Shown one piece after another: positions 23,345 to 35,502 of a stretch of 64,000 bases of DNA. Numbering within the stretch: position 1 is the first letter of the stretch; every line of letters begins with the position of its first letter. Source of the stretch: Strongyloides papillosus (Eukaryota; Nematoda; Chromadorea; Rhabditida; Strongyloididae). The translations under genes and the position numbers were made by a program. The stretch spans positions 108,968 to 172,967 of the forward strand of contig SRSI01000039.1 in the NCBI GenBank assembly GCA_005656395.1. The letters are read 5' to 3'. The notes under the pieces are model-generated. The model saw nothing but the letters and a program-made list of their open reading frames with translations. It was not told where the DNA came from and did not search any database.

Positions 23345-23416
23345 GGTTCCATGGTGTAGCGGTTAGCACTCAGGACTTTGAATCCTGCGACCCGAGTTCA
23401 AATCTCGGTGGAACCT
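23345..23416 (+). tRNA. tRNA-Gln (TTG)
   Basis: The acceptor GGTTCCA pairs with TGGAACC, discriminator T. The anticodon stem CAGGA/TCCTG encloses CTTTGAA (anticodon TTG). The T arm is CGAGTTCAAATCTCG. All stems pair. It is in the same orientation as tRNA-Asn just upstream, the tightest tRNA pair in the window. TTTT follows closely. Confidence 0.95.
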
Positions 23417-24830
23417 TATTTTAGAAAGTTATATTTGTTTTTTTCTAATTATATAATAAAAATTTATAGATTTCATAGACGTTTTTCTACTTTTGTACTG
23501 AAATTTCACTGATATTTTATGAATGAAACTGTATTTATATTAAAATACAAAAATTTGCACTATTATTATATAAGAATATAATTTTTCTTAAAAATATATA
23601 TGAAATAATTTTACTCCTTTTAAAGTTTACAAATTTTCTACTATATATGACAATTAAGTGTACATCAAGTCAAATATAACAAAACTGAATTTTCTTGTAA
23701 ATGAATTTATGAATAATAAAAATTAAGAGTTGTTAAAAGAAATTAAGATTGCATTTAAATTCAAGAAATTTTTTTAACTTTAATATCTTAAAATAGTAAT
23801 GTATTTATTTTATAACAGTAATATCTTAATTTGTATATAATCATTTAGTCATGAATTTTAATAGTCTTTTAATCAAAGTACTAAAAAATTTATAATGTTA
23901 TGTATAGATTTTTCTGATGACATTTTTTGGCTTATGATTGATCGCGTATAAATTGTAAATTGAAAATGTACAAAATTAAAGAAACGACAAAAGATGACAT
24001 TTTCTTTGTCCTTACTAGAACCGCTAACTGTCATAATTTATATTAGAAATTTCAAAATGTTGTATAATTGCTAAATTAAAGAAATTTTACTTGAGCAAAA
24101 GAATTATTTCAAAAGGTAACTTTTTACAAATGCTTATTTATATTGCAATTTTTACTAGAGGTGGGGCATAAAATAAAAAATATTTAACATTTACACACTT
24201 TATGTAATAAATTAAAATTATTAAAAAAATAATGTTAAACCAAAAATTATGTTAAACAATAAATACTATTTTATTAAATATTTTCTTATTTGTTGAAGTG
24301 CTATAATAAAGTCTTCATTTATAATAAAATTTATTTATCAAATAAATGTTTATATATTTAATTAATTATTGTTATTTATAATTTATATTCTGTGTAGAAT
24401 TTGAAGATATTTTTGTAGAAAAAAAAAGTTGATAAATATTAAGAGTATCACCATTTTATTTTTAAATAATATAGTTAATACTAAACTTTTTTGTGTTAAA
24501 TAATGCATTATGAAATACTTTAAGAATTATCTTTATGTTATTTTTGTTTTTCTAATTAACCTTATATTTTAATTGAGTGATAGAATATTTATAAAAATAA
24601 AGTTAAATCTTAACTAAAGTTGTTTACATTTTCACAACTCTTAGAGTTGGAAACATAATAAAAGATTATCAAAATATTTTAATATGTTGTGGAAAAATAA
24701 TTTCACCAAAATGTATTAATTATCAAGAATTATATTACGTAAACAAATATAGTTAAAGAGAAATAGTCATTTAAACAAATTTTTTAGCATTTTTTCTAAA
24801 AAAAATTTTTTTCTGAGAAATAAGGAGTTG
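23417..24830. other. A/T-rich spacer without recognised features
   Basis: No gene, repeat or element boundary could be identified. Confidence 0.5.
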
Positions 24831-24839
24831 GCCACCAAG

Positions 24840-26063
24840 GGGGGCGTCCTACTTCTCCACAAGAAGTGACATTATCATTCAAACTACAAAATCCTTTGTT
24901 TTTTTCGTTCAAACTATTAAAAAACAATATTGGGAATGTTAATAAATAATAATCAATTACATTTTATAAAAAAATATTTAAAAATTGAAAGTTGAAATTT
25001 ATATAAATATTATATTGCAATAAATTCCCATCAATAATGTCTTATTGTTAATTCAAGATTAAAGATATTTACTCAATTTTGTTTTTCATTACATTATGAG
25101 AATAAATTCTTTTATAAAAATTTAGCAATTTGCATTAAATGGTTAAAAGTATAAAAAAACTATTTTTAAACTGTTAATTATTGAAAAAAAAATATTTACT
25201 GTTTAATTTGATTTTTCATTTTCCTCCTATATACAAGTTATTCCAAATATTATCATTGTATTTAATGTTTTATAACTGATGTGAACATAAAACTATTTAT
25301 TTATTAAAATATATCCATATATATTACAATAGTTATGATTTTTTACAAACAATATGTAACATTATAAAAAATTAAAGCTATTAGATATATAACAATATTC
25401 TCTAATCAGTTTATTTTTCTAATTTTATTAATTGGTAATTTCTTATGACTTTATCTCTCGAATTATTAGATTTTTTAAGAGTTTGAAGAATCTCAGAATG
25501 TGAAAAATTTTCTTAGTTGTATGCCATTGAATTATAAAAAGATAAAAAATTGATGGAGAAAAATACTTTAAAGTGAAATAAAAAATTTAATTTTTGTTAA
25601 TAAGAAAACTTTTGATATGCAAAATTACATTTATGAAACAAATGAATAACAATTATCACTTTATCCACTACCAAAATGATTTGGTCAAAAAAAATCCTTT
25701 CAATTTAATATATTTCAAACCATTTAATGCAAATCATAAGTCATATAAAGACAATGTCTACATAGATTATATAAAGTTTCTTTATGTTATTATAGTAAAA
25801 GAGTAATGTACCAAAAATTAATATCACATTTTCAACACTTTTTTAATAAAACTCATTAAATTATGAAATTATTTATCATATAAAATAATATACTGATTAG
25901 ATTTATCAGTTATTCATAAGAATATACTATGGTGGAGAAATAGGTATATATATATAGCATACTTCTCCACTACCATAATATATTAGTGGAGAACCATGTC
26001 ATATATATATATGCATACTTCTCCACCTGTATAATTATGGTAGTGGAGAAGTAGGTATGCCTC
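24840..26063. mobile_element. MULE-type non-autonomous element abutting tRNA-Leu
   Basis: Both ends carry ...CCTACTTCTCCAC about 8 nt from a G-rich tip. The 9-bp direct repeat GCCACCAAG (24831-24839 and 26064-26072) flanks it, and its last G is nucleotide 1 of tRNA-Leu. The right end holds a cluster of palindromes around GTGGAGAAGTA/TACTTCTCCAC with TATATATA spacers (25925-26050). No transposase frame is present. A related copy lies upstream of tRNA-Arg (about 32252-34229). Confidence 0.8.
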
Positions 26064-26071
26064 GCCACCAA

Positions 26072-26153
26072 GTCGCGATGGCCGAGCGGTCTAAGGCGTT
26101 GGATTTAAGACCCAATATCGTAAGATGCGTGGGTTCGAACCCCACTCGCGACA
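26072..26153 (+). tRNA. tRNA-Leu (TAA)
   Basis: The acceptor GTCGCGA pairs with TCGCGAC, discriminator A. The anticodon stem TTGGA/CCCAA (one G-T-type or mismatched pair at its base) encloses TTTAAGA (anticodon TAA). There is a class II variable arm (TATCGTAAGATGCG) and a T arm GTGGGTTCGAACCCCAC. No intron. A transposon end lies directly upstream, but the internal promoter is untouched, so the gene should still be active. Confidence 0.94.
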
Positions 26154-26419
26154 GAATTTCTTTTAAAATCTATTATGAGATTTTAAAAAAATCTTTAGTA
26201 GTTATTATTTACTTATTTTTTTAGTCATTTCTTTTGTCCATTACATAAATTTTACCAATAAAGTCGTAAATTGTTTTTTACTAATTAAAATAACTAATTT
26301 TTACATGAATATTTAAAATTACCAAACTTGTCAAACATTAATTACTTCATTGAAAATACTAGTTTAAAAAATTCAGCTTCATTCGAATATCTAATGATGC
26401 TAGTTTTGTTGATCTGAAA

Positions 26420-26655
26420 TAATGGACCTTTGGTTGTTCATAGTTACCCATATTTTTTCCTTTTTTTAAATGCTATTTAGCTTGTCTATGAGTGATCATG
26501 GGCAGGCGAATTTCTGTCGTCTTTTTGTTAACTAGAATAGAAGTCGCTGTGAAATGTGTATTCGTGTGTAAGATGAACCCAATGAAATAACCAGAAATAT
26601 ATTAGTACAAATAAAAAAATGCCATTTTGCATACTCATCCACAAGCGAATTCTTT
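26420..26655. mobile_element. Diverged short copy of the MULE at 35503-38557 (ends only)
   Basis: 26424-26515 matches the left end of that MULE (GTTACCCATATTTTTTCC, then GCTTGTC and GGGCAGGCGAA). 26620-26650 matches its right end (GCCATTTTGCATACTCATCC, then ACAAGCGAAT). The coding interior is missing, as in a deletion derivative. Confidence 0.55.
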
Positions 26656-28545
26656 TTTTCTTATTTTTTTGTTCATTAATTATACTTATTTAAAATAACA
26701 TCTTTATAATTGTTTAATGATTTACCACTTTTATTTAAATCACGCTATATAATTGCTGTGTTATTATAGTAGAACTTATACGTTTCTTGATTAAAAATAA
26801 TTATTCATTAATGATGGCTTCATTTGACTATTAAAATAATGTACTTTTATGACAGTTAAATTGGTAATTCAATAATAAAATTTATTTTTATATTTTTTTA
26901 ACACAAACTGTTATTTTTAAAATATTTATTGTTTTTAAAATTTATTTAAGTTGATCTATAAACTTCTGAAATATAAATAATTATAGAAACTTGTAAACAC
27001 ATTACATCATAAAAGAATAATAAAATGATAATAAAAAATAGAACTATAACAATAACAGTATAAGATTTATAAAGAACATTTTTTACTAGTTTTTTTATCT
27101 TGTTCTGATCTGTACTTTAAATTATTTTAAAATCTAATTGTAGATAGATCACTTATATTACAGATAGTTGACATAATGGTAAAAATTGCGTTTATTTTAG
27201 TAGTAACATTTAACAAATTTTAAATTATTTAAGATAGTGTAAAATTATAGAAAAATTTTGTTGTCTTTATTAATTAAAAAAGTGAATTATTAAAAAAAAT
27301 AATAAAGAAGAATTGGATGGCACATCAACTGTCATCATTTTAATATCTATATAAACCTCCATTTTTTGTATGATCTTAACATTCGTACCTATTATTATTA
27401 CGTGTTGTCATCCTAATTAATTTACCTCTTTACCGAAGGTGAGTGTTTTAATTTTAATGTGTCTTTTACTATATTTTTTATAGTCCGTCTTTATAAAGTT
27501 TTACATATAGTCAGTTATTTCATAAGTGTGTGCCAACAAATATCGTTGTTATTTTTCTAAATTAATATCAAAATTAAAGAAAGTTTTTAAATTCCACTGA
27601 AATGAGTTCAAGTATTTCAAAATATCAGTAACGATTTTAATATCCGAAATTTGTATATGTAAAAATCTGAATATTCTTTTCAGTTAAATTTGCTTTCAAT
27701 TCTGCTTTTACAAGAAAAATAAATTATAAGCATTAATTTTTTTAGTAAAAAATGTAGTAACAAAGTGTTGTAATTATTTTTGACAATGCTAAATTTATAA
27801 AATTTTACAGAAACTTAATTTTATCAAGAATGACGTGTCTCACGCTGAAAGTGATGTTGAAATAAATAATTTTTTCTATACGTGTATGCATGAAAGTTAT
27901 TCTTTTATTGTAATATTTTTTATTTTCTTACAACAAGTTGTCATTATTTTCCTAATTGTTATTTTGCCTCACCACAAAGACACATTACTGTTAACAATTT
28001 TGTTCTTATTTTTATTCATTTAAGATAACTTAATTATATTTTTTAGTGCATACTAGCCATCTAATTAAAAAGAGACAAGTAAGAGAGAGCTACGTTTTTT
28101 TTGTTATTATTTTATTATTACTTAATCTAATTTTACTTTCTTTTTTTGTTTAATAGGACAATATATGTCCCAATAGAATTTTACTTATAATTTTTTAAAT
28201 TCCCATAATAATGAAGTTAAAAAACTAGTAAAATTAAACCAAATATGTAGATTTTTTAAGTGTATCTGCCAAGATGTATCACTGTCAAAAGTAGTTGTTT
28301 TTAAAACGGAGTGACTATAAAAACAATTATTCTTATATTTTGAAATTAAATATTATTTTTTAGATAGGTTATTACTTTAATTTATATAGAATAAATGTAA
28401 ATCTACTTAAATATAAAACTCTAACTTTTAAATGCTATTTTTTAAAAGTATAAAGATGGTGGAGCAATTATTAAAAAGTTGTACCAAAAACATACTTTTT
28501 AGAGCTAAATAGATTAATTAAATGACAATAAGGTTTTAAAACGTA
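26656..28545. other. A/T-rich spacer; no supported gene
   Basis: An open frame of 62 codons at 27835-28023 (hydrophobic) is the only one of note and has no supporting signal. A GTGAGTG at 27440 and a TTTTTATAG at 27483 could be splice signals of an unrecognised transcript. Confidence 0.4.
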
Positions 28546-28610
28546 TTCCCATGCCGGGAATCGAACCCGGGCCTTGCGGGTGAGAGCCGCAAATCATAAC
28601 CACTAGACTA

Positions 28611-29397
28611 CACTCAAAACAAAATCATCACCTCAAGGTGATGAATTTAAAAACATCACCTTGAGGTGATGATTTTATTTAGAATTTAGTATACGGAAGA
28701 TGTCTTACGAAGGTGTAACACAACTTTGGAATTATATATCAAGTTGTCAAAACATTGTTATTTCGTAACTTTTTTCTACTAATTTTAACTTATTAATATT
28801 TCTATTTTAGATGTAAATTAAGGAGTGCCGACTAATTATTTATAAATAGAACGAACTACAGATAAAGATAAGTTATTTTTTACTTAAAATCTAGGTATTT
28901 TTTAGGCAATGCATGGAATTGTTACTTATATTTTAAAATTTACATGAATATTCAAGTATACAAGTAAGTTATTGTTTCAGTTAACATTTATAATTGTTTT
29001 AGTTTGTAGGATAGGTGAATCTCACTATTTGGCATGCGGGTACGATTTATTGCCAATCTAGGTAAGTTTTACTACTATATTTATAATTATTATTTATTGC
29101 TTTTGTTGTCATTATCTTTGTTTAATTTAAAGTTTTAAATATTCATTAAATTGTTATATAACTTTGTATTTATTGTTATATCTTTATTTTATAATATAAA
29201 TTCTTAATTACTACTTCTAATTGTTGAAATATAGCTATAAATAAGAACATTGCTATAAACAGATGTTCTAAGGCATTTTATTGGGGAAAGGTATCCCCTT
29301 TTTATTTTTTTAAAATCATCACCTCAAGGTGATGAATTGGCATACGCACAAAAATCGACGAAATCATCACCTTGAGGTGATGCTTTCTTTCTGAGTG
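28611..29397. mobile_element. CACTCA-TIR element with palindromic caps in tRNA-Glu
   Basis: The tips are CACTCAAAACAAAATCATC and, reversed, CACTCAGAAAGAAAGCATC. TA at 28609-28610 and 29398-29399 is the target duplication. Each end carries two copies of the palindrome TCATCACCTCAAGGTGATGA (28627-28670 and 29310-29385). There is no transposase frame, but there are several GTAAGTT...TTTAG splice-like intervals inside. The same family, with different palindromes, interrupts tRNA-Tyr. Confidence 0.82.
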
Positions 29398-29402
29398 TAC
29401 AT

Positions 29403-30694
29403 GGGTGCACGTAAATCCTACAAAAATTTTTGTCAAAAAACGCAATCTAGAGGATTGTGTGATTTTTGGCAAAAAATGCAATCTAGGATTTTATATAATA
29501 GTAACATATATACATAATATATACTACCATTATACAAAATACCAAATTGCCCCAGCCTCAGTAACTAAAACTGAAACTGGGTTTTATAAACCAACGACAT
29601 AATAAAAGTACCTACCCCACACCTATTTCATTTCATTCACTTATAATTTTTATGTCACTTTAAATAAAATAAAAATGATCTAATAATGATTAATATATAC
29701 ATTTTTTCGATAAAAGATAGAGTGATAAATTGTATAACTTATGAAAATATACTTTATTTTGATCATATTTGGTATAAAGAAAATTTTTAAAATACAAATT
29801 GTATTTAACAATAATAATTGTATTAGTGTTACATATTTTTATTTAATATGAGTATTCTATTTTTCCAATGTACAAACATATCCAGTACATATATTAACGA
29901 AGAAATCGCTCCTAGAATTTTATAACCTTAAAATTGGTGTTTCAGTCTTAAAAAGTATATATTTCACAAGGATAATAATTTTGTTATCATTATTACGATG
30001 TAGTAAAAAATCCGTACTTTAAATTGGTAAAATCTAAAGTAAATATACTTGATATTTATATTTTATTAATAACTATCTTGCAAAATATCAAAAAATATCT
30101 TTTAGATTTATGACATTACTTTTGTTAACATTATTTATGATGCAGTAAAAATCTTATATTTTCAGAATAGTAAAAATTTAGATTAATTTTGTTGTAATGT
30201 TTAAATTGAATAATAATCACCTTACATAGTAAAAAATTGTTTTTATTTAAAATTAATACCATATTTTCTAGTTTGAAATAATTTTGCTAACGTTATTCAT
30301 ATTCATGACATAGTAAAAATCTATACTTAAAATTTGTAAAATCTAGAGTAATTATGTTTAGCAATTGAGTCTTATTAACAATTTTCTTAATAATTAACAA
30401 AAATTTACTTATATCTTAATTTATAATGAATACATAAATTACCAACATAACATAAAATTTTTTTTATATTCCAAATGTTACTATATGAATTTAATTTACC
30501 AATAAAACAACAATAACATAAAGTAATACATTAAATCATCAAAAAAATATTAAAAATTACATGTTTTCTTTGTTTATAATAGAAGAAGTCTACATTAATC
30601 TTATATTTTATAAACATAATCCCGACACGAAATATGGTAAAAAATCACTGTGTGATTTTTGGCAAAAAACGCATTGTAGAATTTACGTGCTACC
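29403..30694. mobile_element. Non-autonomous TIR element in tRNA-Glu (family 'GGKNRCACGT')
   Basis: The left tip is GGGTGCACGTAAATCCTACA and the right tip reversed is GGTAGCACGTAAATTCTACA. The 9-bp duplication is AGACTACAT: intact at 30695-30703, and split by a later insertion at 28605-28610 plus 29400-29402. The interior is A/T-rich without a gene. It shares tips and an interior block with the element in tRNA-Ile. Confidence 0.82.
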
Positions 30695-30707
30695 AGACTA
30701 CATGGGA

Positions 30708-32250
30708 CGCCTCGTGTAACGCCCCCAGAAGGCGTTATCAAGAAAACTCTATAAATACAAAACATAAATTCATTTTTAATGTATATGTAAAGGATAAGAT
30801 ACATTGTGAACACCTATTAATAAAAAGTTATTTTATATATTTATACACACAGAGCTATGATACTGAAAAACAATTCGATTTTAGGACAGTACCTTTAGAC
30901 AAAGAGAAATAACTTCATCTTTTGTCTACAGTTGTCATAAAAAGGCAATGGTGTCCCATGAAAGTTCGATTGATAAGAATAAGTTGTACACATATTTTTA
31001 TTGTAGGAAAATTGGTTTTCCATTAACTCTATATAATATCATGTGTATTTATAAAAATTAGATTTATCTCCAGATTTCTTGGCATCAATGATATATTTTT
31101 ATGATACAAATATGATATTATAGTTGTTTTGTAACCAATAAAATGAAAACCATTAAGAGCATTAAAATAACTGTTGAATTATTTGTTGAAAAAAAACGGA
31201 ACCTTAACACTTTTTTTAAAATATATGGACTTTTTAATTGAAAAATTTTAGTGAATAATTTTTTTAGACTTTTTATTACTATGTTTATATAGAAAAAGTT
31301 ACTTAATGGGAGAAATATTTTATCACTAATTACAACAAGTTTCAAAGAAAGCTATAATTAGTTAAACTAACTTTATTTTTTAATGTTCAATGAAAAACGC
31401 TTTTTTTGTATATCAGTATATTAATAATGCTTCTTAATAATAAACAATTATAAAATTACATTATTTTAAATTCTTATCTGTCACATTTTTAAAAGTATAA
31501 AAATAAAATTAAATATACAGCAAATCTAAAAGATCCGTAGTAATGTTTCTATGTAGTAATAATTATGCTGTAATATGCGAAACAATAATAAATAATGTAA
31601 AGGTACTATACTTTTAAAAGATTTTGATTGCAAAAATGAGGTAAGATTTCTGAAACACATATGAATAAATGAGTAATATTCTATAAATTGGCCAATCTTA
31701 TTATTGTTTAAAATTTTAGCCTGGGCATGAGAGTTCTTAAAAAAGTATATATCTAGGTTACTCTTTTTTTAAAATTAATAAAATTAAAGTATTTAAATAG
31801 TAATGGCAATTTTTTCAAATTATCTAGTAATGTTATACATGTTTGACGAAGGTCTTTTTGATCTATTAGAATAATAAAAATATTTTCATTAACTACTTCA
31901 AAAATTAATTGAATATAAATATTTATTAATTAATTTTGGCAAACACTGATAAAACTCTATTTCATTTTGTGTCACATAATGTTACTGTCTTTTTTTTAAT
32001 CTTATTATCATTAATTTAAGTTTTTTTAAACAAGAAAGACGCATATGACTTTAAACTTATCAGGAAAATGTTCGTGAAACACCAATAGTTTTTGATGACC
32101 ACTTTAGATAAAAGAAAAATTTTTTTCTCTTTGACCAACGACTGTCCTAAAATCGAATTGTTTTTCAGTGTCATAGCTGTGTGTGTACTTTACTATATCA
32201 CCCGAGGATAGCACCTCGTTAAAAAAGCTTATACTCGCAGGGAATGCTCT
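30708..32250. other. A/T-rich spacer with one small hairpin
   Basis: AACGCC...GGCGTT (30718-30736) can form a hairpin just upstream of the tRNA-Glu 5' end. Otherwise no feature is supported. Confidence 0.4.
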
Positions 32251-32251
32251 A

Positions 32252-34229
32252 CTTCTTTATAACAAGTTGACATTATGTGACATTATCATTTAAACTACAA
32301 TATTTCTTGTTTTTTACTTAAATTATAAAAAAATTATATTAGAAATGTTAATAATTATTAATCAAATACATTTAGTAAAAAAATATTTAAAAAATTGAAA
32401 GTTTGAATTTATATTAATATCATATTGCAATGAATGCTCCATCAATAGTGTCATATTATCAGTTCAAGATTAAAAACATTTATTTATTTTTGTTTTTCAT
32501 TAAATTATAGCAATTAATTTTTTTATGGAAAAATAGTGATTTGCATTAAATGGTTTTAAATATAAAAAATTATTTTTAAACTGTTAATTATTGTATAAAT
32601 AAATATTTACTGTTTTAATTGATTTTTCTTCTATATGCAAGTTATTCCAAATAATACCAATGTGTTCTAATGTTTTACTTCCATATTCTCTAGTCACTTT
32701 ATTTTTTAGTTTTATTAAGAGGTAATTTCTATAGATTTTATCTTTTCGAATTACTGGGTTTTTTTAAAGTTTGAAAAATGTCAGAATGTGAGAATATTTT
32801 TTTAGTAGTATATCATTGAATTATCAAAAAGATAAAAAAATTTATAAAAAAATTACTTTAAAGTAAGTTAAAAATTTAATTTTTGTTTATAAAAGAACGT
32901 TTGATATGCAAAATTACATTTTATGAAATAAATGAATGACAATTTTGACTTTATTAATTAGCAAAAGAATCTGTTTAAAAAAAAACCATTTAATGCTAAC
33001 CATAAATAGTTTAATAACAATGGCTACTTAGAGTATATGATGTTTCTTTATGATATTATAATACAACAGCAATGTAATAAAAATAAATACTAAATTTATA
33101 ATTTTTTTAATAAAACTCTTTAAATTACACACAGAAAAAAAAAAGGACAAATTTTGACAAATCTATCTATAATGCAAAAAAATGTCCCACCATTTTAAAA
33201 AATTGAATATTATTCAAATTTTAAAATTATCAAGCAATAGCAAAAATTTTTAAACAACACAAAATATTGGGTTGTCGCATATATTTTGCCGTTTTTTTAC
33301 AAAGATATATATGCTTAACTTTTTAAATTAATGTGACTTTTTTTAATTTTGATATTTTTTATAACATTATGCCCATTTAGATCTTATCTTGTTTTTTTAT
33401 TTTATAAAATATTCTATTAAAAGTCAATTTCATGTAAAATTATTATTGTTTTAATAAAGATCATTATTCTAAACAACTTATTAACGACAATAAGTTTAAA
33501 AATTTCACAACAATAATAAAGAAAAGCAGTAATTATTTACTTACACAAAGTATTATTAATTAAAAAGCATTATTTTAGTATTCGTTCTTATTTAAATTAA
33601 AATATGTAAAAGTTATTTTTTTATTAGAAATAAAAATCCATATTATTTTATAACTTTTAATAAGTTTGACTTTTAAAGATGATTTTTAAGAGACATTTAT
33701 GAAAAAAATTTAAAGTATCAAATGTGAAAATTTCATAAAATACAATTTATAATAATTTAAACTATTGAAAAATATTAAAAAAATGTACTGTAATATGTTA
33801 AAAATGTTTTTTATAAAAGTTTTTGCAATTTTACATAAAATTAAATTTTAATCATATATTTTAAAATGGATTGTAGAAAACAACTTGTATTCTAAAATAA
33901 AAATAGTATATTAGAAAAATAGAAACTTATTTTAATAATTGCCTAACTATTGTTTTAATTTTCCATGTACAAAATAATTGTGATAAAATTATTCGCAAAT
34001 AAAAAAAATTTGAATTTTATTTGGTGGGACAAATTTACTACATTTTATGCAAACCTGTGTCCTTTTTTTTTCTGTGTGTAGGAAATTATTTAACATTTAA
34101 AATAATATAAAGATAATATTTATTATTTGTTCATGAAAAAATACTATAACGAAGAAATATGATTATAACAAGCATACTCCTTCATTATCATAGTATATTA
34201 GTTGAGAAGTAGGTTGTGTTCTTCCTCAC
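32252..34229. mobile_element. MULE-type non-autonomous element abutting tRNA-Arg, carrying a nested element
   Basis: It aligns along its length with the element beside tRNA-Leu (24840-26063): shared left block TGACATTATCATTnAAACTAC and right block AGTATATTAGTnGAGAAGTAGG. It ends directly at the first base of tRNA-Arg. A second element (33128-34078) is inserted at a TA; the Leu copy shows the empty site. The left boundary and target duplication are eroded, so the start is approximate. Confidence 0.65.
33128..34078. mobile_element. CACACA-TIR element, TA target site (copy 1)
   Basis: The tips are CACACAGAAAAAA and their reverse, with TA at 33126-33127 and 34079-34080. Subterminal GTCCCACC and GGTGGGAC motifs lie inside each end. 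The unoccupied site is visible in the related element at about 25855-25865 (AAATTATGAAATT). It has no coding frame. Copy 2 is at 41745-42883. Confidence 0.82.
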
Positions 34230-34302
34230 GGTCCTGTGGCGCAATGGATAACGCGTCTGCCTACGGAGCAGAAGATTGTAGGTTCGAATCCTGCCAGGAT
34301 CG
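34230..34302 (+). tRNA. tRNA-Arg (ACG)
   Basis: The acceptor GGTCCTG pairs with CAGGATC, discriminator G. The anticodon stem TCTGC/GCAGA encloses CTACGGA (anticodon ACG). The T arm is TAGGTTCGAATCCTG, with one weak pair. The structure is otherwise complete and there is no intron. A transposon end lies immediately upstream. TTTT at about 34307 is a likely terminator. Confidence 0.95.
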
Positions 34303-35194
34303 TTATCTTTTGGACTTTTTCATATATTTATATATAAAAGTTTTTTTAATTTATTTTAGAATTTTTCAGTAGAATAAAAATTACAATTTTTTATAAGTGG
34401 GGTACATTTTAATAATTCATTACTATAATTATAGAATTTCCTGAAGTTTTATTAAACAAAAACACTTTTTTCTTTAGTATAAAAAAATATCTAAAATGAC
34501 TTTGCATTTAAAAAAATATACATATATTATCTAAATTGATTACTGCTATTTTAAAATTTACTTAATTTTTATATCATAAGTACGTATTATTTGTGTTTTT
34601 AAGTACTTTGTTCCTAAAATTTTATTTTTACCTTTTTAATTTATTATTTTTTATAATTTACAGTAAATCAAAAGTCTTAAGATGTAAAAACTTGACAAAA
34701 CCGTTTTTTAAATTATTAAAGATACAACAAAGGCATATCGGATCATAATGAAAATGATTTATAAAAAATAATGATTTTGATAAAATGTATATTTATTGAT
34801 AAAAAAATTATTACATTAGACTGCATAGAAATAAAAAAGATTGTATTTAGTTAAAATAGTAGAATACGATCTAGAAATATTTTATTAATTGAATTAATAA
34901 TAAAATATCTGTTTGCAAAAAGGCAACACAAATTTTAAAACATTCTATTTTATAGATAGTAGTCACATTCAAAATATTGTTTAATGCTATTAATGAAAGT
35001 TTTAATATTAAATTTACCGAAACAAAAAGAAATTGCTTTTTATTAAAAAAATTTTTAAACTATAGAGGGTTTGTTAAAAATTAGTTGCAATTTATAATAT
35101 TTAAAGATAATTCATTATACAAAATTATTGTATTGTTAAATACGAATAAGAAATGTTATTAGATAGTTAAAGTTTAATTTACATCCAAAAAGTA
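34303..35194. other. A/T-rich spacer
   Basis: No gene or repeat was recognised. Confidence 0.5.
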
Positions 35195-35267
35195 AGCCCG
35201 ATGCGGGGCTCGAACCCGCGACAGCCAGATTAAGAGTCTGGTGCTCTACCGACTGAGCTAACCGGGC
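35195..35267 (-). tRNA. tRNA-Lys (CTT)
   Basis: On the minus strand the acceptor GCCCGGT pairs with ATCGGGC, discriminator T. The anticodon stem CCAGA/TCTGG encloses CTCTTAA (anticodon CTT). The T arm is CGCGGGTTCGAGCCCCG. All stems pair. The sequence just 5' of the gene (35268-35320) resembles the GGCGTC..CTnCTTCTnCAC tip of the MULE-type elements beside tRNA-Leu and tRNA-Arg. Confidence 0.95.
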
Positions 35268-35320
35268 TTGGTAGGCGTCTCCTAATTCTACACAAAAAAA
35301 TTATTTTGTGGAGAACTCGA
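35268..35320. mobile_element. Remnant of a MULE-type element tip at the tRNA-Lys 5' end
   Basis: TTGGTAGGCGTCTCCTAATT then CTACAC resembles the tip GGGGGCGTCCTACTTCTCCAC of the element at 24840. GTGGAGAA at about 35309 resembles its palindrome. The other end was not found. Confidence 0.4.
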
Positions 35321-35502
35321 CAAATAGTTTTGTTATAACGATTTCTTCACAGAAATGTTTAATAATGTTTAACAATGTTGAATAAAAGTATTTTTGACAA
35401 TTTAATAGAAAATTCAAATAATAAAACGCTTTTTATAAAAATTACATCAATTTGAAACTATAAATAGCTTTTATTTTGCTCTCAATGTAAAATAAATTAA
35501 TT

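Larger units (their letters stand above)
28546..30707 (-). tRNA. tRNA-Glu (CTC), split by two nested transposons
   Basis: On the minus strand the 5' end TCCCATGTAGTCT is at 30707-30695. The body from the D arm to discriminator A is 28610-28546. The anticodon stem TGCGG/CCGCA encloses CTCTCAC (anticodon CTC), and the T arm is CCGGGTTCGATTCCCGG. The 2.1 kb between the two parts consists of a 9-bp-TSD element (29403-30694) and a TA-flanked element (28611-29397) that landed in the left copy of that duplication. The intact right copy AGACTACAT restores the original gene order. The internal promoter halves stay together at 28546-28610, but the tRNA 5' end is detached, so it is probably dead. Confidence 0.88.

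Noticed and set aside
28620..29390. Palindromic repeats resembling a CRISPR array
   Set aside because: Only two copies per end, arranged as inverted termini of a transposon in a eukaryotic genome; no regular spacers and no cas genes.
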